Source of the DNA: CAWCVR01 sp963799105
GTDB taxonomy: Bacteria > Acidobacteriota > Terriglobia > Bryobacterales > Bryobacteraceae
Direction: 5' to 3'
NCBI GenBank assembly: GCA_963799105.1
Contig: CAWCVR010000011.1
Coordinates: 248,001-312,000, forward strand
DNA: 64,000 bases
The notes under the pieces: model-generated
Database searches by the model: none
What the model saw: only the letters and a program-made list of their open reading frames with translations
What the model was told of the DNA's origin: nothing
In this document: one piece after another, positions 20,039 to 28,761 of the stretch
How positions within the stretch are numbered: the stretch's first letter is position 1
How the letters are laid out: each line of letters starts with the position of its first letter
Translations under genes and position numbers: made by a program

Positions 20039-21771
20039 TCCCGGCTTTGTGCGCGGCGCTGATTGCGCTGGCCGGGCCGCAGAAGCCGCCTCTCCGGCAA
20101 CTGCGCGTGCCGGTCGCCATGCGCGATGGCGTTCGCCTGTCGGCCAACGTCTTCCTGCCTTCCGAACGCGGACGATTCCCCACTATCCTGATCCGTACGC
20201 CCTACGGCAAGGGTAGCGATCTCGTGCCCAACTGGCAGGCCCTGGTGGACCACGGCTACGCCGTCGTGGTCGAGGACGTGCGCGGCCGCTACGAGTCCGA
20301 GGGCGCCTTCGAGCCGCTCACGCAGGAACCCTCCGACGGCAGCGACACGATCGACTGGATCGCCCGCCAGACATGGTCCGACGGCAACGTCGGCATGACC
20401 GGCGGATCCTACCTGGGCATCGTGCAATGGAAAGCCGCCCTCACGGGGAACCCGCATCTCAAGGCCATCTTTCCCGTGGTCTCCGGCTACGACGACTACC
20501 TGGACCGGTTCTACTCCACCGGCGGCGCCCTGAAGCTCGGCAACCGGCTGGAGTGGATGGCCGAGAATCTCAAGGCGCCCGGCTTTCATGCCGGGTTCTC
20601 CCAGTTCATCCTGCACCTGCCTCTGCGCACCGCCGACGTGGCGGCCTCGGGAGCCGCTTCGGAAATGTACCGCCAGGCCATGGCCCACCCGGCGTTCGAC
20701 GGCTTTTGGCGCTCCATCAGCACCAGGGAACGGATCGACAAGGTCCGCATCCCCGTGTTCGCGGTGGGCGGCTGGTACGACAACTTCGTGGAGAGCGACC
20801 TGGCGGCCTTCGCCGCGCTGCACAAGACTTCCAGCCTGAACCGCATCCTGGTGGGTCCCTGGCCGCACAACATGTCCCGCCAGTTCGACGGCGTGGATTT
20901 CGGCCCCGGCGCGCAGGTTCCGGTGCGCCAGTTGCAGCTCGAGTGGTTCGACCGGTGGCTCATGGGCAAGAATGCGCCGCCGGTCTCGACGCCTCCCGTA
21001 AAGTACTTCGTCATGGGCTCCAACCGCTGGCGGGAATGCCGCCAGTGGCCGCCCGAGGACGCCCAGCCGGGCGTTTGGTACCTGGATAGCAATGGCGGCG
21101 CCAACACCCTGACCGGCGACGGCGTTCTCGCCGGGACGCCGCCTGCCCGCCAGCGCGCGCCGCGCGACAGCTTCGTCTACGACCCGCGCGATCCGCCGCC
21201 CACGCGCGGCGGAGCGGTGTGCTGCAATCCCGATGTCTTCCCCTGGGGACCCATGGACCAGCGTCCCGTGGAACGGCGGCGCGATGTGCTGGTGTTCACC
21301 TCCAGGGCGCTCGCGCGCGACCTGGAAGTGGCCGGCCCGGTGAAGGCCGTTCTGTACGTATCGACCACCGCCAAAGACACCGACTTCACGGCGAAGCTGG
21401 TGGACGTTTTTCCGGACGGCATGGCGCGCAACCTCACCGACGGCATTCTGCGCTTGCGCTATCGCGACTCGCTCGAGAAACCCCAGCCGGCCACCCCGGG
21501 CGAAGTTTATCGGATAGCCGTGGATGCCGGCGTTACCGCCAATGTGTTCCGCAAAGGGCACCGCATCCGTCTGGAAATCTCCAGCGGCAACTTCCCGCGC
21601 TTCGACCGCAACCTCAACACCGGCGGCGTCTCGGCCGATGAGACCCGCCCCGTGAAAGCCACCCAGGCCCTCTGGCACGACCGCCGGCGCCCCTCGCATC
21701 TGGAATTGACGGTGATTCCGGAAGGCGCGGGCGTGACGGTCGATCGAGCTATCGCAGGCCCCAGGCGGTGA
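20020..21771 (+). CDS. CocE/NonD family (X-Pro dipeptidyl-peptidase S15-like) hydrolase
   Basis: This serine hydrolase of 583 residues has a signal peptide (ALCAALIALAG), an alpha/beta-hydrolase S15 domain (about 28-310) and a C-terminal CocE/NonD jelly-roll domain (about 340-575). The nucleophile is Ser130 in TGGSYLG; the Asp is probably in VGGWYDNF and the His in GPWPHNMS. Members cleave acyl esters or amides, such as cocaine esterase or glutaryl-7-ACA acylase, but the natural substrate is usually unknown. The start is GTG 20020, inside the end of the glycosyltransferase gene. It is convergent with the next gene; the two coding ends overlap by 23 nt. Confidence 0.92.
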   Translation: MRAGYLIPALCAALIALAGPQKPPLRQLRVPVAMRDGVRLSANVFLPSERGRFPTILIRTPYGKGSDLVPNWQALVDHGYAVVVEDVRGRYESEGAFEPLTQEPSDGSDTIDWIARQTWSDGNVGMTGGSYLGIVQWKAALTGNPHLKAIFPVVSGYDDYLDRFYSTGGALKLGNRLEWMAENLKAPGFHAGFSQFILHLPLRTADVAASGAASEMYRQAMAHPAFDGFWRSISTRERIDKVRIPVFAVGGWYDNFVESDLAAFAALHKTSSLNRILVGPWPHNMSRQFDGVDFGPGAQVPVRQLQLEWFDRWLMGKNAPPVSTPPVKYFVMGSNRWRECRQWPPEDAQPGVWYLDSNGGANTLTGDGVLAGTPPARQRAPRDSFVYDPRDPPPTRGGAVCCNPDVFPWGPMDQRPVERRRDVLVFTSRALARDLEVAGPVKAVLYVSTTAKDTDFTAKLVDVFPDGMARNLTDGILRLRYRDSLEKPQPATPGEVYRIAVDAGVTANVFRKGHRIRLEISSGNFPRFDRNLNTGGVSADETRPVKATQALWHDRRRPSHLELTVIPEGAGVTVDRAIAGPRR

Positions 21772-23971
21772 GGGAGCGGATGCTTGCGGAGTGCACACCG
21801 GGCGTGTCCCAGTTCTGAATCACCACGCGGCCAATCTGGCGGAAGTCGGACACCAGGAAATCGAAAGATTGTGGCTTCCCCGATTCCCGCACCGGGACCC
21901 GGCGGAGGAAATCGGTCTCGGCGGTGTTCAGCACGCCGATGCCGACGGGGCCGCGGGAGACCTGAAGTTCCACGCGGATGAGGCCAGGGCCTTCGCAAGC
22001 GGCCGGGATGCCGAGCGAGAACTCGGCGGAGTACGACCAAGGTTCGGGCGCGGTCTCCACCCGGCACTCGCCGGTAGCCGAATTCGTAATCGTGCACCCG
22101 GGGCGGATGTTGCTGGTTTTGGGATCGAAGCCGGTCGAGACGCGCTGGATGAGATCAGCCGGGATCCGCGGCGCTTCCGCGGCGGGCCGCTCCTTCCAGA
22201 ACTTGGACAGGGCGGCGTATCCGGCGGCTAGACCGGGCCGCGGCAGGGTGGCGCATCCGGCGGCTAGACCGGGCTGCGGCAGGGTGGCGCATGCGTGCAG
22301 CCGTATCTGGACGGTCAATTCGTCTTCCAGGCGCAGCGGGTCGTGGGCGAAGCCGGATTGATCGGCCCGGCCACATTCATAAACGGCCGTGGCGGCGTAG
22401 GAAAACTTCGGATCGGCCTGCGCCAGCAGCGACAGGATCAGATAGCTGTCCTCGGCCGTGGCCAGTTGCGGGTCCTCCAGCAGCGCCGGGTTCAGGAGGT
22501 CCGCCGACGCCACGAAGCAGTTGGGGGCGAAGGCGCCGGAGATGGCGAACAGGTCCTCGGTCGCGGTGATGCCGAAGTGAGCGAGGCGGCGGTTGTCCGA
22601 GCCGCCTCCGTGGATCGGGAAGGGTTCGGGCTCGGCGGCGATCACCCCGCTGTAGGCGAAGAAGCGCCTTGCAGGCGGGCTGGCGACGGGGTGGAACAGC
22701 GTCTCGAAGTGATTGGAGAAAACCCAGTCGTCATCGTCGAGAACCGAGAAGTACTCGCCCTTCACAGCCCGCAGACCGGCCCAGAGGCTGGTGCTGCGCT
22801 TGCCGGCCGGGGCCTCCACCACGCGTATGCATTCGATGTTGGGAAAAGCCGTGCCCGCGATCGGGGACAGGTCCATGTCGCTGTGGCGCACCAGGATGAC
22901 CTCGAAGCGGCCGTAGGACTGGCCGGCGAGCGACTCGACCGCCCGGCGCACCATCTCGGCCGGGCGCGATCCGCAACGCACGATCACGGAGATGAGCGGG
23001 GCATGCCTGGCGCCCGCGGCGAGCGCGGCTTGGCGGTCGCCCGAGACGCGGCGGTGGTGAGCCACGGCGTTCTCCAGCATCACTTCGGCGGCGAGGTCGC
23101 GTTCGAAGATCTCGCGGGCGCGCCGGGCTTTCTCGATGGCGGCCTCCGGGTCCCGGTAGATCTCCTCTCGCCGGAGCAGAATCTGCCGCACCAGGTAGGG
23201 GCTGGGCAGCGACTGATCGACGTAGTAAAGGGAATCGCCAAAGTGCCGGCGCAGCCAGGGAACGTCGGAGGCGATGGCGATGGCGCCGACGGAAGTGACC
23301 TCAAAAATGCGGTTACTGACGACGTCATCGCGACCGTGGTTTTGCGACAGCAGGCACAGTCCAATGCCGTTCTCGGCGTACTTTCGCTGTACGGATTCGC
23401 CATCGAAAGGAAGCGTGCCGCCGTAGGATTTCGGATCGAGGCCGGTCCAGGAGTCCTCGGGGCCGAACACCTGGATGCCGTCGTGCCGTCCGAGAATACG
23501 GATCATCCCGGCCCGCTCGGCGTCCCAGTTAGTGCCGAAGTAGGTGATCTTGAGGCGCGAGGAGGCGATCAGGGCCGCCACGCCGGTCCGGATGTCCGTA
23601 CGCTGGCAGGTGCAGTAGAAGAAGCCGGCATCCTGGGGCCGTCCGGCGGCGAAGGTGAGATCGCGGATCATGCGCGCCAGCGAATCGGCGATGGCGAGGT
23701 AGCCGTCGCAGGAGAGGATGTTGTCGTAGTGGGGACGAAGCGTGAGATAGAGGCCCCTGAATTCGTGGATGACGGCGTAGGTGGGAACGTCGTTCAGCTT
23801 GGGCTGGGTCGAGGAACACGCCACGACGAAGTCGGGCGCGTGCGCCGCAACCTCCATACTGTTGGCGCAGTGTACCATTTCGTGGCCGATTCGCGCCGCG
23901 GCGATTCTGAGCGACTCGAATACCTGGTTCTCCGCCTTGTTTCTCCAGGGATTGAGGAAGCCGATCTTCAT
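21749..23971 (-). CDS. Two-domain glycosyltransferase (GT-B-like N-terminus plus GT2 C-terminus)
   Basis: This protein of 740 residues begins with a GT-B/CgeB-like half (MKIGFLNPWRNK to about residue 300, with RIFEVTSVGAIAIASDVPW in the donor-binding position), followed by a GT-A family 2 half (about 325-560) with LISVIVRCGSRP and the metal-binding run SVLDDDDWVFSNHFE. The C-terminal ~130 residues form a beta-rich module. Bifunctional layouts of this kind usually build glycans by two successive transfers. ATG 23971 has GGAAG 5 nt upstream; the open frame continues to 24328 but that part has no protein-like features and overlaps the next gene. A 36-bp tandem repeat sits in the linker. Confidence 0.88.
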   Translation of the reverse strand: MKIGFLNPWRNKAENQVFESLRIAAARIGHEMVHCANSMEVAAHAPDFVVACSSTQPKLNDVPTYAVIHEFRGLYLTLRPHYDNILSCDGYLAIADSLARMIRDLTFAAGRPQDAGFFYCTCQRTDIRTGVAALIASSRLKITYFGTNWDAERAGMIRILGRHDGIQVFGPEDSWTGLDPKSYGGTLPFDGESVQRKYAENGIGLCLLSQNHGRDDVVSNRIFEVTSVGAIAIASDVPWLRRHFGDSLYYVDQSLPSPYLVRQILLRREEIYRDPEAAIEKARRAREIFERDLAAEVMLENAVAHHRRVSGDRQAALAAGARHAPLISVIVRCGSRPAEMVRRAVESLAGQSYGRFEVILVRHSDMDLSPIAGTAFPNIECIRVVEAPAGKRSTSLWAGLRAVKGEYFSVLDDDDWVFSNHFETLFHPVASPPARRFFAYSGVIAAEPEPFPIHGGGSDNRRLAHFGITATEDLFAISGAFAPNCFVASADLLNPALLEDPQLATAEDSYLILSLLAQADPKFSYAATAVYECGRADQSGFAHDPLRLEDELTVQIRLHACATLPQPGLAAGCATLPRPGLAAGYAALSKFWKERPAAEAPRIPADLIQRVSTGFDPKTSNIRPGCTITNSATGECRVETAPEPWSYSAEFSLGIPAACEGPGLIRVELQVSRGPVGIGVLNTAETDFLRRVPVRESGKPQSFDFLVSDFRQIGRVVIQNWDTPGVHSASIRSLTAWGLR
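22208..22292. repeat. 36-bp in-frame tandem repeat inside the glycosyltransferase
   Basis: Two full copies and the start of a third repeat every 36 bp (CAGGGTGGCGCATCCGG at 22208, 22244 and 22280, with small changes). They encode a 12-residue unit, CATLPRPGLAAG, in the linker after the GT2 domain. Because 36 is a multiple of three, copy-number change keeps the frame. Confidence 0.85.
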
Positions 23972-24009
23972 GGGGAACTTCCATTTTGGCGCACAACGGC
24001 GGCTGTCGG

Positions 24010-24396
24010 TTACATCGCCTCGCCGGGCCGCCGCGGAAACTCCTGCCCTTCGAGCGCCGCGGCGTGACGCGCCAGGTCCGCCGGGGGCACCGTCACCGGG
24101 TCTTTCTCGATGTCCTCGCCCGTCTCCACCAGCCGCATCAGGTGGTGGGCCGCAAGGCGGCTGCACCAGGCGTCGTCCATCGGCCGGCCGGTCTCGCGGC
24201 TTACCCGCAGCAGATCGGCGTGCGGTAGGGCGATGGTCTTCTCCGTCCGCCCGCCGTCTTCGTCCACCAGAATGAACTTCACGTCCACGGTGTCGGCATG
24301 CCGCAGCGAGATGGCCGTCTGCATCCACTTGAACAGCACCTGGAACTTGCGGCCGAAAGGGTCGGGACCCGCCTCGAACTGACGGAAGTTCAGCAT
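24010..24396 (-). CDS. Conserved-looking protein of unknown function
   Basis: This soluble 128-residue protein starts MLNFRQFEAGPDPFGRKFQV and has an alpha/beta N-terminal half and a helical C-terminal half (HHLMRLVETGEDIEKD). It has no signal peptide or helix-turn-helix. A TAGAAT box lies 8 nt before the ATG with no ribosome binding site between, so a leaderless message is likely. It is divergent from the zinc dehydrogenase gene and its stop lies 38 nt before the glycosyltransferase start on the same strand. I do not recognise the family. Confidence 0.65.
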   Translation of the reverse strand: MLNFRQFEAGPDPFGRKFQVLFKWMQTAISLRHADTVDVKFILVDEDGGRTEKTIALPHADLLRVSRETGRPMDDAWCSRLAAHHLMRLVETGEDIEKDPVTVPPADLARHAAALEGQEFPRRPGEAM

Positions 24397-24404
24397 CTAC
24401 GGCT

Positions 24405-24410
24405 ATTCTA
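24405..24410 (-). promoter_or_regulatory. Candidate -10 box, leaderless type
   Basis: On the minus strand TAGAAT is followed by 8 nt and then the ATG at 24396. Confidence 0.4.
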
Positions 24411-24429
24411 CAATGGTGGTCGAGATCCC

Positions 24430-25467
24430 ATGCTGACAGCCGAACTCATTGCGCCGCGCGAATTCCGCATCGTCGAGCTGACACTCGATCCGCCCGCGCC
24501 GGGCGAAGTTCAGGTGCGCGTCCATTCCGTGGGAATCTGCGGCAGCGATCTGCACGCCGCCACCGAGGGCCGCGTCGGCGACGCGCCCTGTCTCTATCCA
24601 ATGGTCCTCGGCCACGAACCCTCGGGGACGGTGGAGGCTATCGGCGACGGCGTCACCGGGTGGTCGCCCGGAGACCGCGTGGCGCTGGAACCGGCGCTCT
24701 ACTGCTACCACTGCGAATTCTGCCGGTCGGGGCGCCACAACGTGTGCGCCAGTATCCGTTTCCTCAGCAACCCGGGCCTGCCGGGATTCTTCCGCCAACG
24801 CATGAACCTTCCCGCCACCAACCTGGTGGCCCTGCCGGAACGTCTCGCTCTCGAAGCCGCCACCCTGGTCGAGCCGCTGGCCATCGCGCTGCACTCCATG
24901 AATATCGCCGCCATCCGGATCGGCGAGACCACCGCCGTCTTCGGCGCCGGGCCCATCGGACTGCTCACCATCGCCTGCCTCAAAGTCGCCGGGGCGAGCC
25001 GCATCTTCGCCGTGGAACCGGTGGCCGCCCGCCGCGAGATGGCCCGCCACATGGGCGCCGCCGACGCCTTCGATCCGACGCAGACCGACGCCGTCCGCGA
25101 CATCCGCGCCGCAACCGGCGGCCGCGGCGTGGATTGCGCCATCGATTGCGCCGCCAAGGACGACACCACCAACCTGGCCATCCGCGCCGCGCGCAATGGC
25201 GGACGCGTGGCGCTCACCGGCATCCATTCCGAGGTGATGGTGCCGTTCGAGGTTTCCCCCATGCGGCGCAAGGAGTTGGCGATTCTCAACGTGCGCCGCT
25301 CCAATCACGAATCCCACGACGCGCTCCGCCTGCTGGTGGACCGCATCGCGTGGTTCGCGCCGCTGGTGACCCACACCCGCCCGCTCGACCGGATCGCCGA
25401 GGCCTTTCGCTTGAACGAACGCTACGAAGACGGCGTGGGGAAGTTGGTGATCCACGCGGGCGGGTAG
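24430..25467 (+). CDS. Zinc-dependent medium-chain alcohol/polyol dehydrogenase
   Basis: This MDR-superfamily enzyme (345 residues) oxidises a secondary alcohol or polyol with NAD(P). Catalytic zinc ligands are in GICGSDLH and LGHEPSG plus the VEPLAIALH region; the structural zinc site is CYHCEFCRSGRHNVC with all four cysteines; the Rossmann dinucleotide loop is GAGPIGL. It resembles sorbitol/threonine/galactitol dehydrogenases; the exact substrate cannot be assigned. ATG 24430 is the only start in frame near the family N-terminus. It is convergent with the Gly/Tyr-rich protein gene. Confidence 0.92.
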   Translation: MLTAELIAPREFRIVELTLDPPAPGEVQVRVHSVGICGSDLHAATEGRVGDAPCLYPMVLGHEPSGTVEAIGDGVTGWSPGDRVALEPALYCYHCEFCRSGRHNVCASIRFLSNPGLPGFFRQRMNLPATNLVALPERLALEAATLVEPLAIALHSMNIAAIRIGETTAVFGAGPIGLLTIACLKVAGASRIFAVEPVAARREMARHMGAADAFDPTQTDAVRDIRAATGGRGVDCAIDCAAKDDTTNLAIRAARNGGRVALTGIHSEVMVPFEVSPMRRKELAILNVRRSNHESHDALRLLVDRIAWFAPLVTHTRPLDRIAEAFRLNERYEDGVGKLVIHAGG

Positions 25468-25480
25468 CGCGGCGGTTCCC

Positions 25481-25987
25481 TCAGTAACCCGAGTAAGGGC
25501 TCACATAGCACGGAGCCGGGCGCCAATAGCCGTATCCGTCATAGTAGCCACACCCGGAACCCGAATAGTAGCCCCAGCCGAATGGGATGCCGATCCCCAC
25601 GCCAAAGTAGGGACGAGCCCAGAAGCGTCCGCCCCAGTAGTAGCCTCGGCCGGCGTAGAACCGGCCAGGGTAGTAAGCGCCTCCTCCACGGTAGTATCCG
25701 CCGCCGTAGTAACTGCGCCCGCCGGAAAAGCTGCGGCCCGCGTAGGGAGCGGCATAGCTCCGCCCACCGCCGGAATAGCCGCGGCCCGAGTACGACGGGG
25801 CAGAATAGCTGTGTCCACCGCCGCCCGAGAACGAACGGCCGGAATTGCCGCCGCCAGCGCGGCCACCGCCTCCCCCGCCGCCGCGTTGGGCCAATGCGGC
25901 CGTAGGGCCAAGCAGCGTCAGGACCGCGCCCAGAGCCAGCGCCCGTGTCGCGGATTTGAATAACATCGTTTGCGTTGTCCGATTCAT
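25481..25987 (-). CDS. Gly/Tyr/Ser-rich exported protein
   Basis: This protein of 168 residues has a clear signal peptide (ALALGAVLTLLGPTAALA, cut before QRGGG), after which almost all residues are Gly, Tyr, Ser, Arg and Ala in loose SYGGGY/RGY repeats, ending with a Cys-containing tail (GCGYYDGYGY, PCYVSPYSGY). Such proteins are exported structural or adhesive components, often RcnB- or YXWGXW-like in other phyla. A near-perfect Shine-Dalgarno (GGAGGTGG) precedes ATG 25987, so the longer upstream frame is rejected. Low complexity prevents family assignment. Confidence 0.75.
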   Translation of the reverse strand: MNRTTQTMLFKSATRALALGAVLTLLGPTAALAQRGGGGGGGRAGGGNSGRSFSGGGGHSYSAPSYSGRGYSGGGRSYAAPYAGRSFSGGRSYYGGGYYRGGGAYYPGRFYAGRGYYWGGRFWARPYFGVGIGIPFGWGYYSGSGCGYYDGYGYWRPAPCYVSPYSGY

Positions 25988-26012
25988 AACCACCTCCGAT
26001 ACTTCCGGCTCT

Positions 26013-26028
26013 GTAACATGCAAGTTAC
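26013..26028. promoter_or_regulatory. Short palindrome, possible operator
   Basis: GTAACATGCAAGTTAC has 5-bp perfect arms and lies 26-41 nt upstream of the Gly/Tyr-rich gene start on the minus strand, a place where a regulator could act. No -10/-35 pair can be fixed around it. Confidence 0.25.
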
Positions 26029-26201
26029 GCGCCAATTCCAAGTACCGGATAACAGACAGCTTATGTAATAGCGGGGGAGAAGCCCCTGGCTGAAAACCAC
26101 CGCCGGGGTGCACCTCGGCCATGCCTGCCAATGCCGGGCCGCCGCAGGGCATGGTCCCAATGTCACTTGGTTTTGCGGGCATCGGGAGTTCAGCGGAAAT
26201 C

Positions 26202-26325
26202 GTGGGGCGGACCCCCTGGTCCGCGCGGGACGCCCTCGTCCCGCTCTTCGCTCGTTAAACCAAGTGCTTCCCACTGGCGACAAGCCGGCCAGGGGGCCGG
26301 CCGCGGACGAGGGCGTCCGCCCCAC
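26202..26325. repeat. Composite double-hairpin intergenic repeat, copy C
   Basis: The outer arms are GTGGGGCGGACC... and the complement of a GGACGCCCTCGTCC version, so the two ends have diverged slightly. The core is of the B/D type (CTTCGCTCG, GGCCGGCC). The next 48 bases (to about 26373) match the 3' flank of copy A (CTTGTGC..GTGGGAAAA..ATTGG). The remaining parts of the 546-base gap around it (25988-26533) show no gene. Confidence 0.85.
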
Positions 26326-26533
26326 GGCTTGTGCAGACGTTCGGGAGTGGGAAAACTAAGTGGCATTGGCGCATCGTCCGCGCCTGCGCTCGGATTCGAG
26401 CCATTTCGCAGCCAGATCGCCCCGGCGCCCACTTCCATGTCGAAGGTGCTCTTCCGCCCACGCCCCAAGTTTCCCCAAACGAAAAAGGGCCCGGGCTCGT
26501 CATAATCATTTTGAACCGGAGGAGTGCGCGCCT

Positions 26534-28189
26534 ATGAACCGAGTGATCGCGGGGACCATCCTGGTGACCTGCGCCGGGTGGCTGGCATTTGGCCAAGCCC
26601 CCGAAACCCAGCCGAAATTCGAAATCGCCGACGTCCACGTCAGCGCCAAAACCACCAGCCAGTCCTATCGGGCCGGTCTCGTCCGCGGCGGCCGTTATGA
26701 AGTGAAGGCCGCCACCATGGTGGATCTGATCAAAATCGCCTATGGCTTCGATACGGACAAGATCTTGGGAGGGCCGAACTGGCTGGAACTGGACCGGTTC
26801 GACGTGATTGCCAAGGCGCCGGCCGATTCCACCGCGGACTCGCAAAAGGCGATGCTTCAGGCGCTGCTGGAAGACCGCTTCAAGCTGGTGGTCCACAAGG
26901 ATACCAAGCCGCTGCCCGCCTATGCGCTCACCGTGGGAAAGAAGCCCCAACTCAAGGAAGCCGCCGGCTCGGAGCAGACCGGGTGCAAGCCGCAATTCGA
27001 TTCCGGGGCGCCGGCCGAGGGCGGCAGGATCATGTTCCGCAGCCAGGACGGAACCACCGCGACGCTCAGCCTCGGGCCCGGCATGACGATTCAATATCAG
27101 TGCCGCAATATGACCATGGCGGCATTCGCGTCCGGGCTGCCGGGGATGCTGACGACGTCCCTCGGTTCCAGGCAGGTGTCGGATGAGACGGAGCTGAAGG
27201 GCAACTGGAATTTCGACCTCAGGTATTCGCTGCGGATCGGCGGACCAATGATGGCCAACCAGGGCGACCGGATCTCGATCTTCGACGCCGTGGACAAACA
27301 GCTCGGGCTGAAGTTGGAAGAGAAACCGATTCCGACGCCCGTCATCGTGGTGGATAGCGTCAACCGGACGCCCACTGAAAACCCGCCTGGCGTAACCGAG
27401 GCCCTGCCTTCGATTCCCGCGCCCACCGAATTTGAGGTGGCGTCCATGAAGCCCACCGGCCCGGACTCAAGAAACATGGGACTCCGGACCCAGCCCGGCG
27501 GACGGTTGACTGCCGAGGGTATGCCGCTGCGATTTCTGGTCAATCGCGCCTTTAATTTGAATACCAGCGATCAAGTGGTGGGACTGCCGAAGTTCGCGGA
27601 TACGGATCGATACGATATCGTCGCCAAAGCGCCATCCGAGGCGGCATCGGCGCCGCGGATGGACATGGAATCGGTGGCGCCGATGATTCGCGCGCTGCTG
27701 GTGGATCGCTGCAAGATGACCTACCACACCGAAGACCGGCCGGTAACGGCGTACTCGCTGGTGGCGGCGAAGCCGAAGATGAAGAAGGCCGATCCCGACA
27801 GCCGCATTTTCTGCAAGAGCGCCGGCGCGCCTGTTGGAGCGCCCCCGGGTTCGCGGGTATTTACGTGCCAGAACATCACCATGGCGCAATTTGCGGATCG
27901 TTTGCAGAACCTGACGCCGGAGTTGAACTGGCCGGTTCTGGACGCCACGGGAATCCAGGGCGGCTGGGATTTTTCGTTGACGTTTAGCATTAGCTCCACG
28001 ATGATGGCCGCGCGCCCCGTTGGAGAGCCGGGCCAGGCGGCGCCCGATGTGCCGTCGGCATCGGTTCCGGCTGGCGGTTACACCATTTTCGAGGCGGTGG
28101 AAAAGCAACTCGGCTTGAAGCTGGAAAAGCAGAAGCGGCCGATGCCCGTCATCGTGATCGATCGTTTCGAGAAGCCGGCGGAGAATTGA
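26534..28189 (+). CDS. Acidobacterial TIGR03435-family protein with two tandem copies of the domain
   Basis: This exported protein of 551 residues (signal peptide ending CAGWLAFGQ) contains two copies of the TIGR03435 domain, about 30-270 and 300-548. Each copy begins with (F)E(I/V)A(D/S) and carries a RYDIVAKAP-type block and a closing MPVIVID segment. The family is abundant in Solibacter-type acidobacteria and has no established function. GGAGG lies about 10 nt before ATG 26534. Upstream is repeat copy C; downstream is a small gene remnant. Confidence 0.9.
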   Translation: MNRVIAGTILVTCAGWLAFGQAPETQPKFEIADVHVSAKTTSQSYRAGLVRGGRYEVKAATMVDLIKIAYGFDTDKILGGPNWLELDRFDVIAKAPADSTADSQKAMLQALLEDRFKLVVHKDTKPLPAYALTVGKKPQLKEAAGSEQTGCKPQFDSGAPAEGGRIMFRSQDGTTATLSLGPGMTIQYQCRNMTMAAFASGLPGMLTTSLGSRQVSDETELKGNWNFDLRYSLRIGGPMMANQGDRISIFDAVDKQLGLKLEEKPIPTPVIVVDSVNRTPTENPPGVTEALPSIPAPTEFEVASMKPTGPDSRNMGLRTQPGGRLTAEGMPLRFLVNRAFNLNTSDQVVGLPKFADTDRYDIVAKAPSEAASAPRMDMESVAPMIRALLVDRCKMTYHTEDRPVTAYSLVAAKPKMKKADPDSRIFCKSAGAPVGAPPGSRVFTCQNITMAQFADRLQNLTPELNWPVLDATGIQGGWDFSLTFSISSTMMAARPVGEPGQAAPDVPSASVPAGGYTIFEAVEKQLGLKLEKQKRPMPVIVIDRFEKPAEN

Positions 28190-28190
28190 T

Positions 28191-28349
28191 ATCGTTCCGG
28201 ATGCGCGGGCCCGCTTGAACGATGCCCAGGTGTATCTCCCGTTTGAAGGCGACGCCACGCTTTCCATCATTCTCAGCAAGGCCCTGCTGCTGTCGGAAGA
28301 CTCGAAGATCAAGGACGTCACCATCAACCGTCAGATCGACGAGCGATAG
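28191..28349 (+). pseudogene. Short coding remnant or small ORF
   Basis: The frame reads VYLPFEGDATLSIILSKALL and then DVTINRQIDER before a stop at 28347-28349. This is protein-like, with alternating hydrophobic and charged residues, and unlike surrounding repeat DNA. A TTG at 28215 is the only start codon and has no ribosome binding site. It looks like the 3' end of a lost gene. Family not recognised. Confidence 0.25.
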
Positions 28350-28354
28350 AACCC

Positions 28355-28711
28355 AGGTCTCTGACCGGCTGGTTCGGCGCCCTTGCCGGGCCGAACCGAA
28401 CCACGCGGCGTAAGCGAGCGGCCCGTGGCAAAGGAACGGCATCTTGCGGTTACGACACTGGGTCTCTGACCGTGTGACTAGGTGCCTTTACCGGGCCGCT
28501 CGCTCAGAAGCTGTGAAGAAATCGGCCGGACTGCCGGGTTGACAGACGAAAGCGTCTGTCCCACATTGCACTCGAAGGACTTGCCGCGAGGTGGGGCAGG
28601 CGCTTCCGCCTGCCAACCGATTTCTTCACGGCTTCTCACGCTCGCGGTTCCGTTCGGTACCGCGAGCGTGAGCGAGCGGCCCGTGGCAAAGGAACAGTAC
28701 CTTGCGGTTAT
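28355..28711. repeat. Nested repeat cluster
   Basis: The gap before the Tat-protein gene (28350-28761) is packed with repeats. AGCGAGCGGCCCGTGGCAAA is a direct repeat at 28414 and 28671. AGAAGCTGTGAAGAAATCGG (28507-28526) is inverted at 28617-28636. GACAGACGAAAGCGTCTGTC at about 28541 is a hairpin. GGCAGGCG..CGCCTGCC at 28595-28614 recurs at 40940. CAGGTCTCTGACCG / TGGGTCTCTGACCG at about 28356 and 28461 recur at 36731. GAACCGCGAGCG-family palindromes are also present at 28644-28680. No gene is supported. Confidence 0.7.
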
Positions 28712-28761
28712 GGCGCCGGCGCAACCGGCGCGGCCACCGGCTGGCTCCGGGCACGCCAACG

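Noticed and set aside
20035..21798. 587-codon open frame on the minus strand opposite the CocE-like hydrolase
   Set aside because: Mirror frame of a GC-rich gene; its translation is Gly/Arg/His/Val-rich without motifs, while the plus strand has a complete S15 domain.
22295..24067. 590-codon plus-strand frame opposite the two-domain glycosyltransferase
   Set aside because: It has shadow-frame composition, no family resemblance and no start context; the minus strand carries both glycosyltransferase domains.
23972..24328. N-terminal extension of the two-domain glycosyltransferase to residue 859
   Set aside because: The extension is Arg/Gly-rich, antisense-like, overlaps the gene at 24010-24396 and lies before a good start (GGAAG, ATG 23971).
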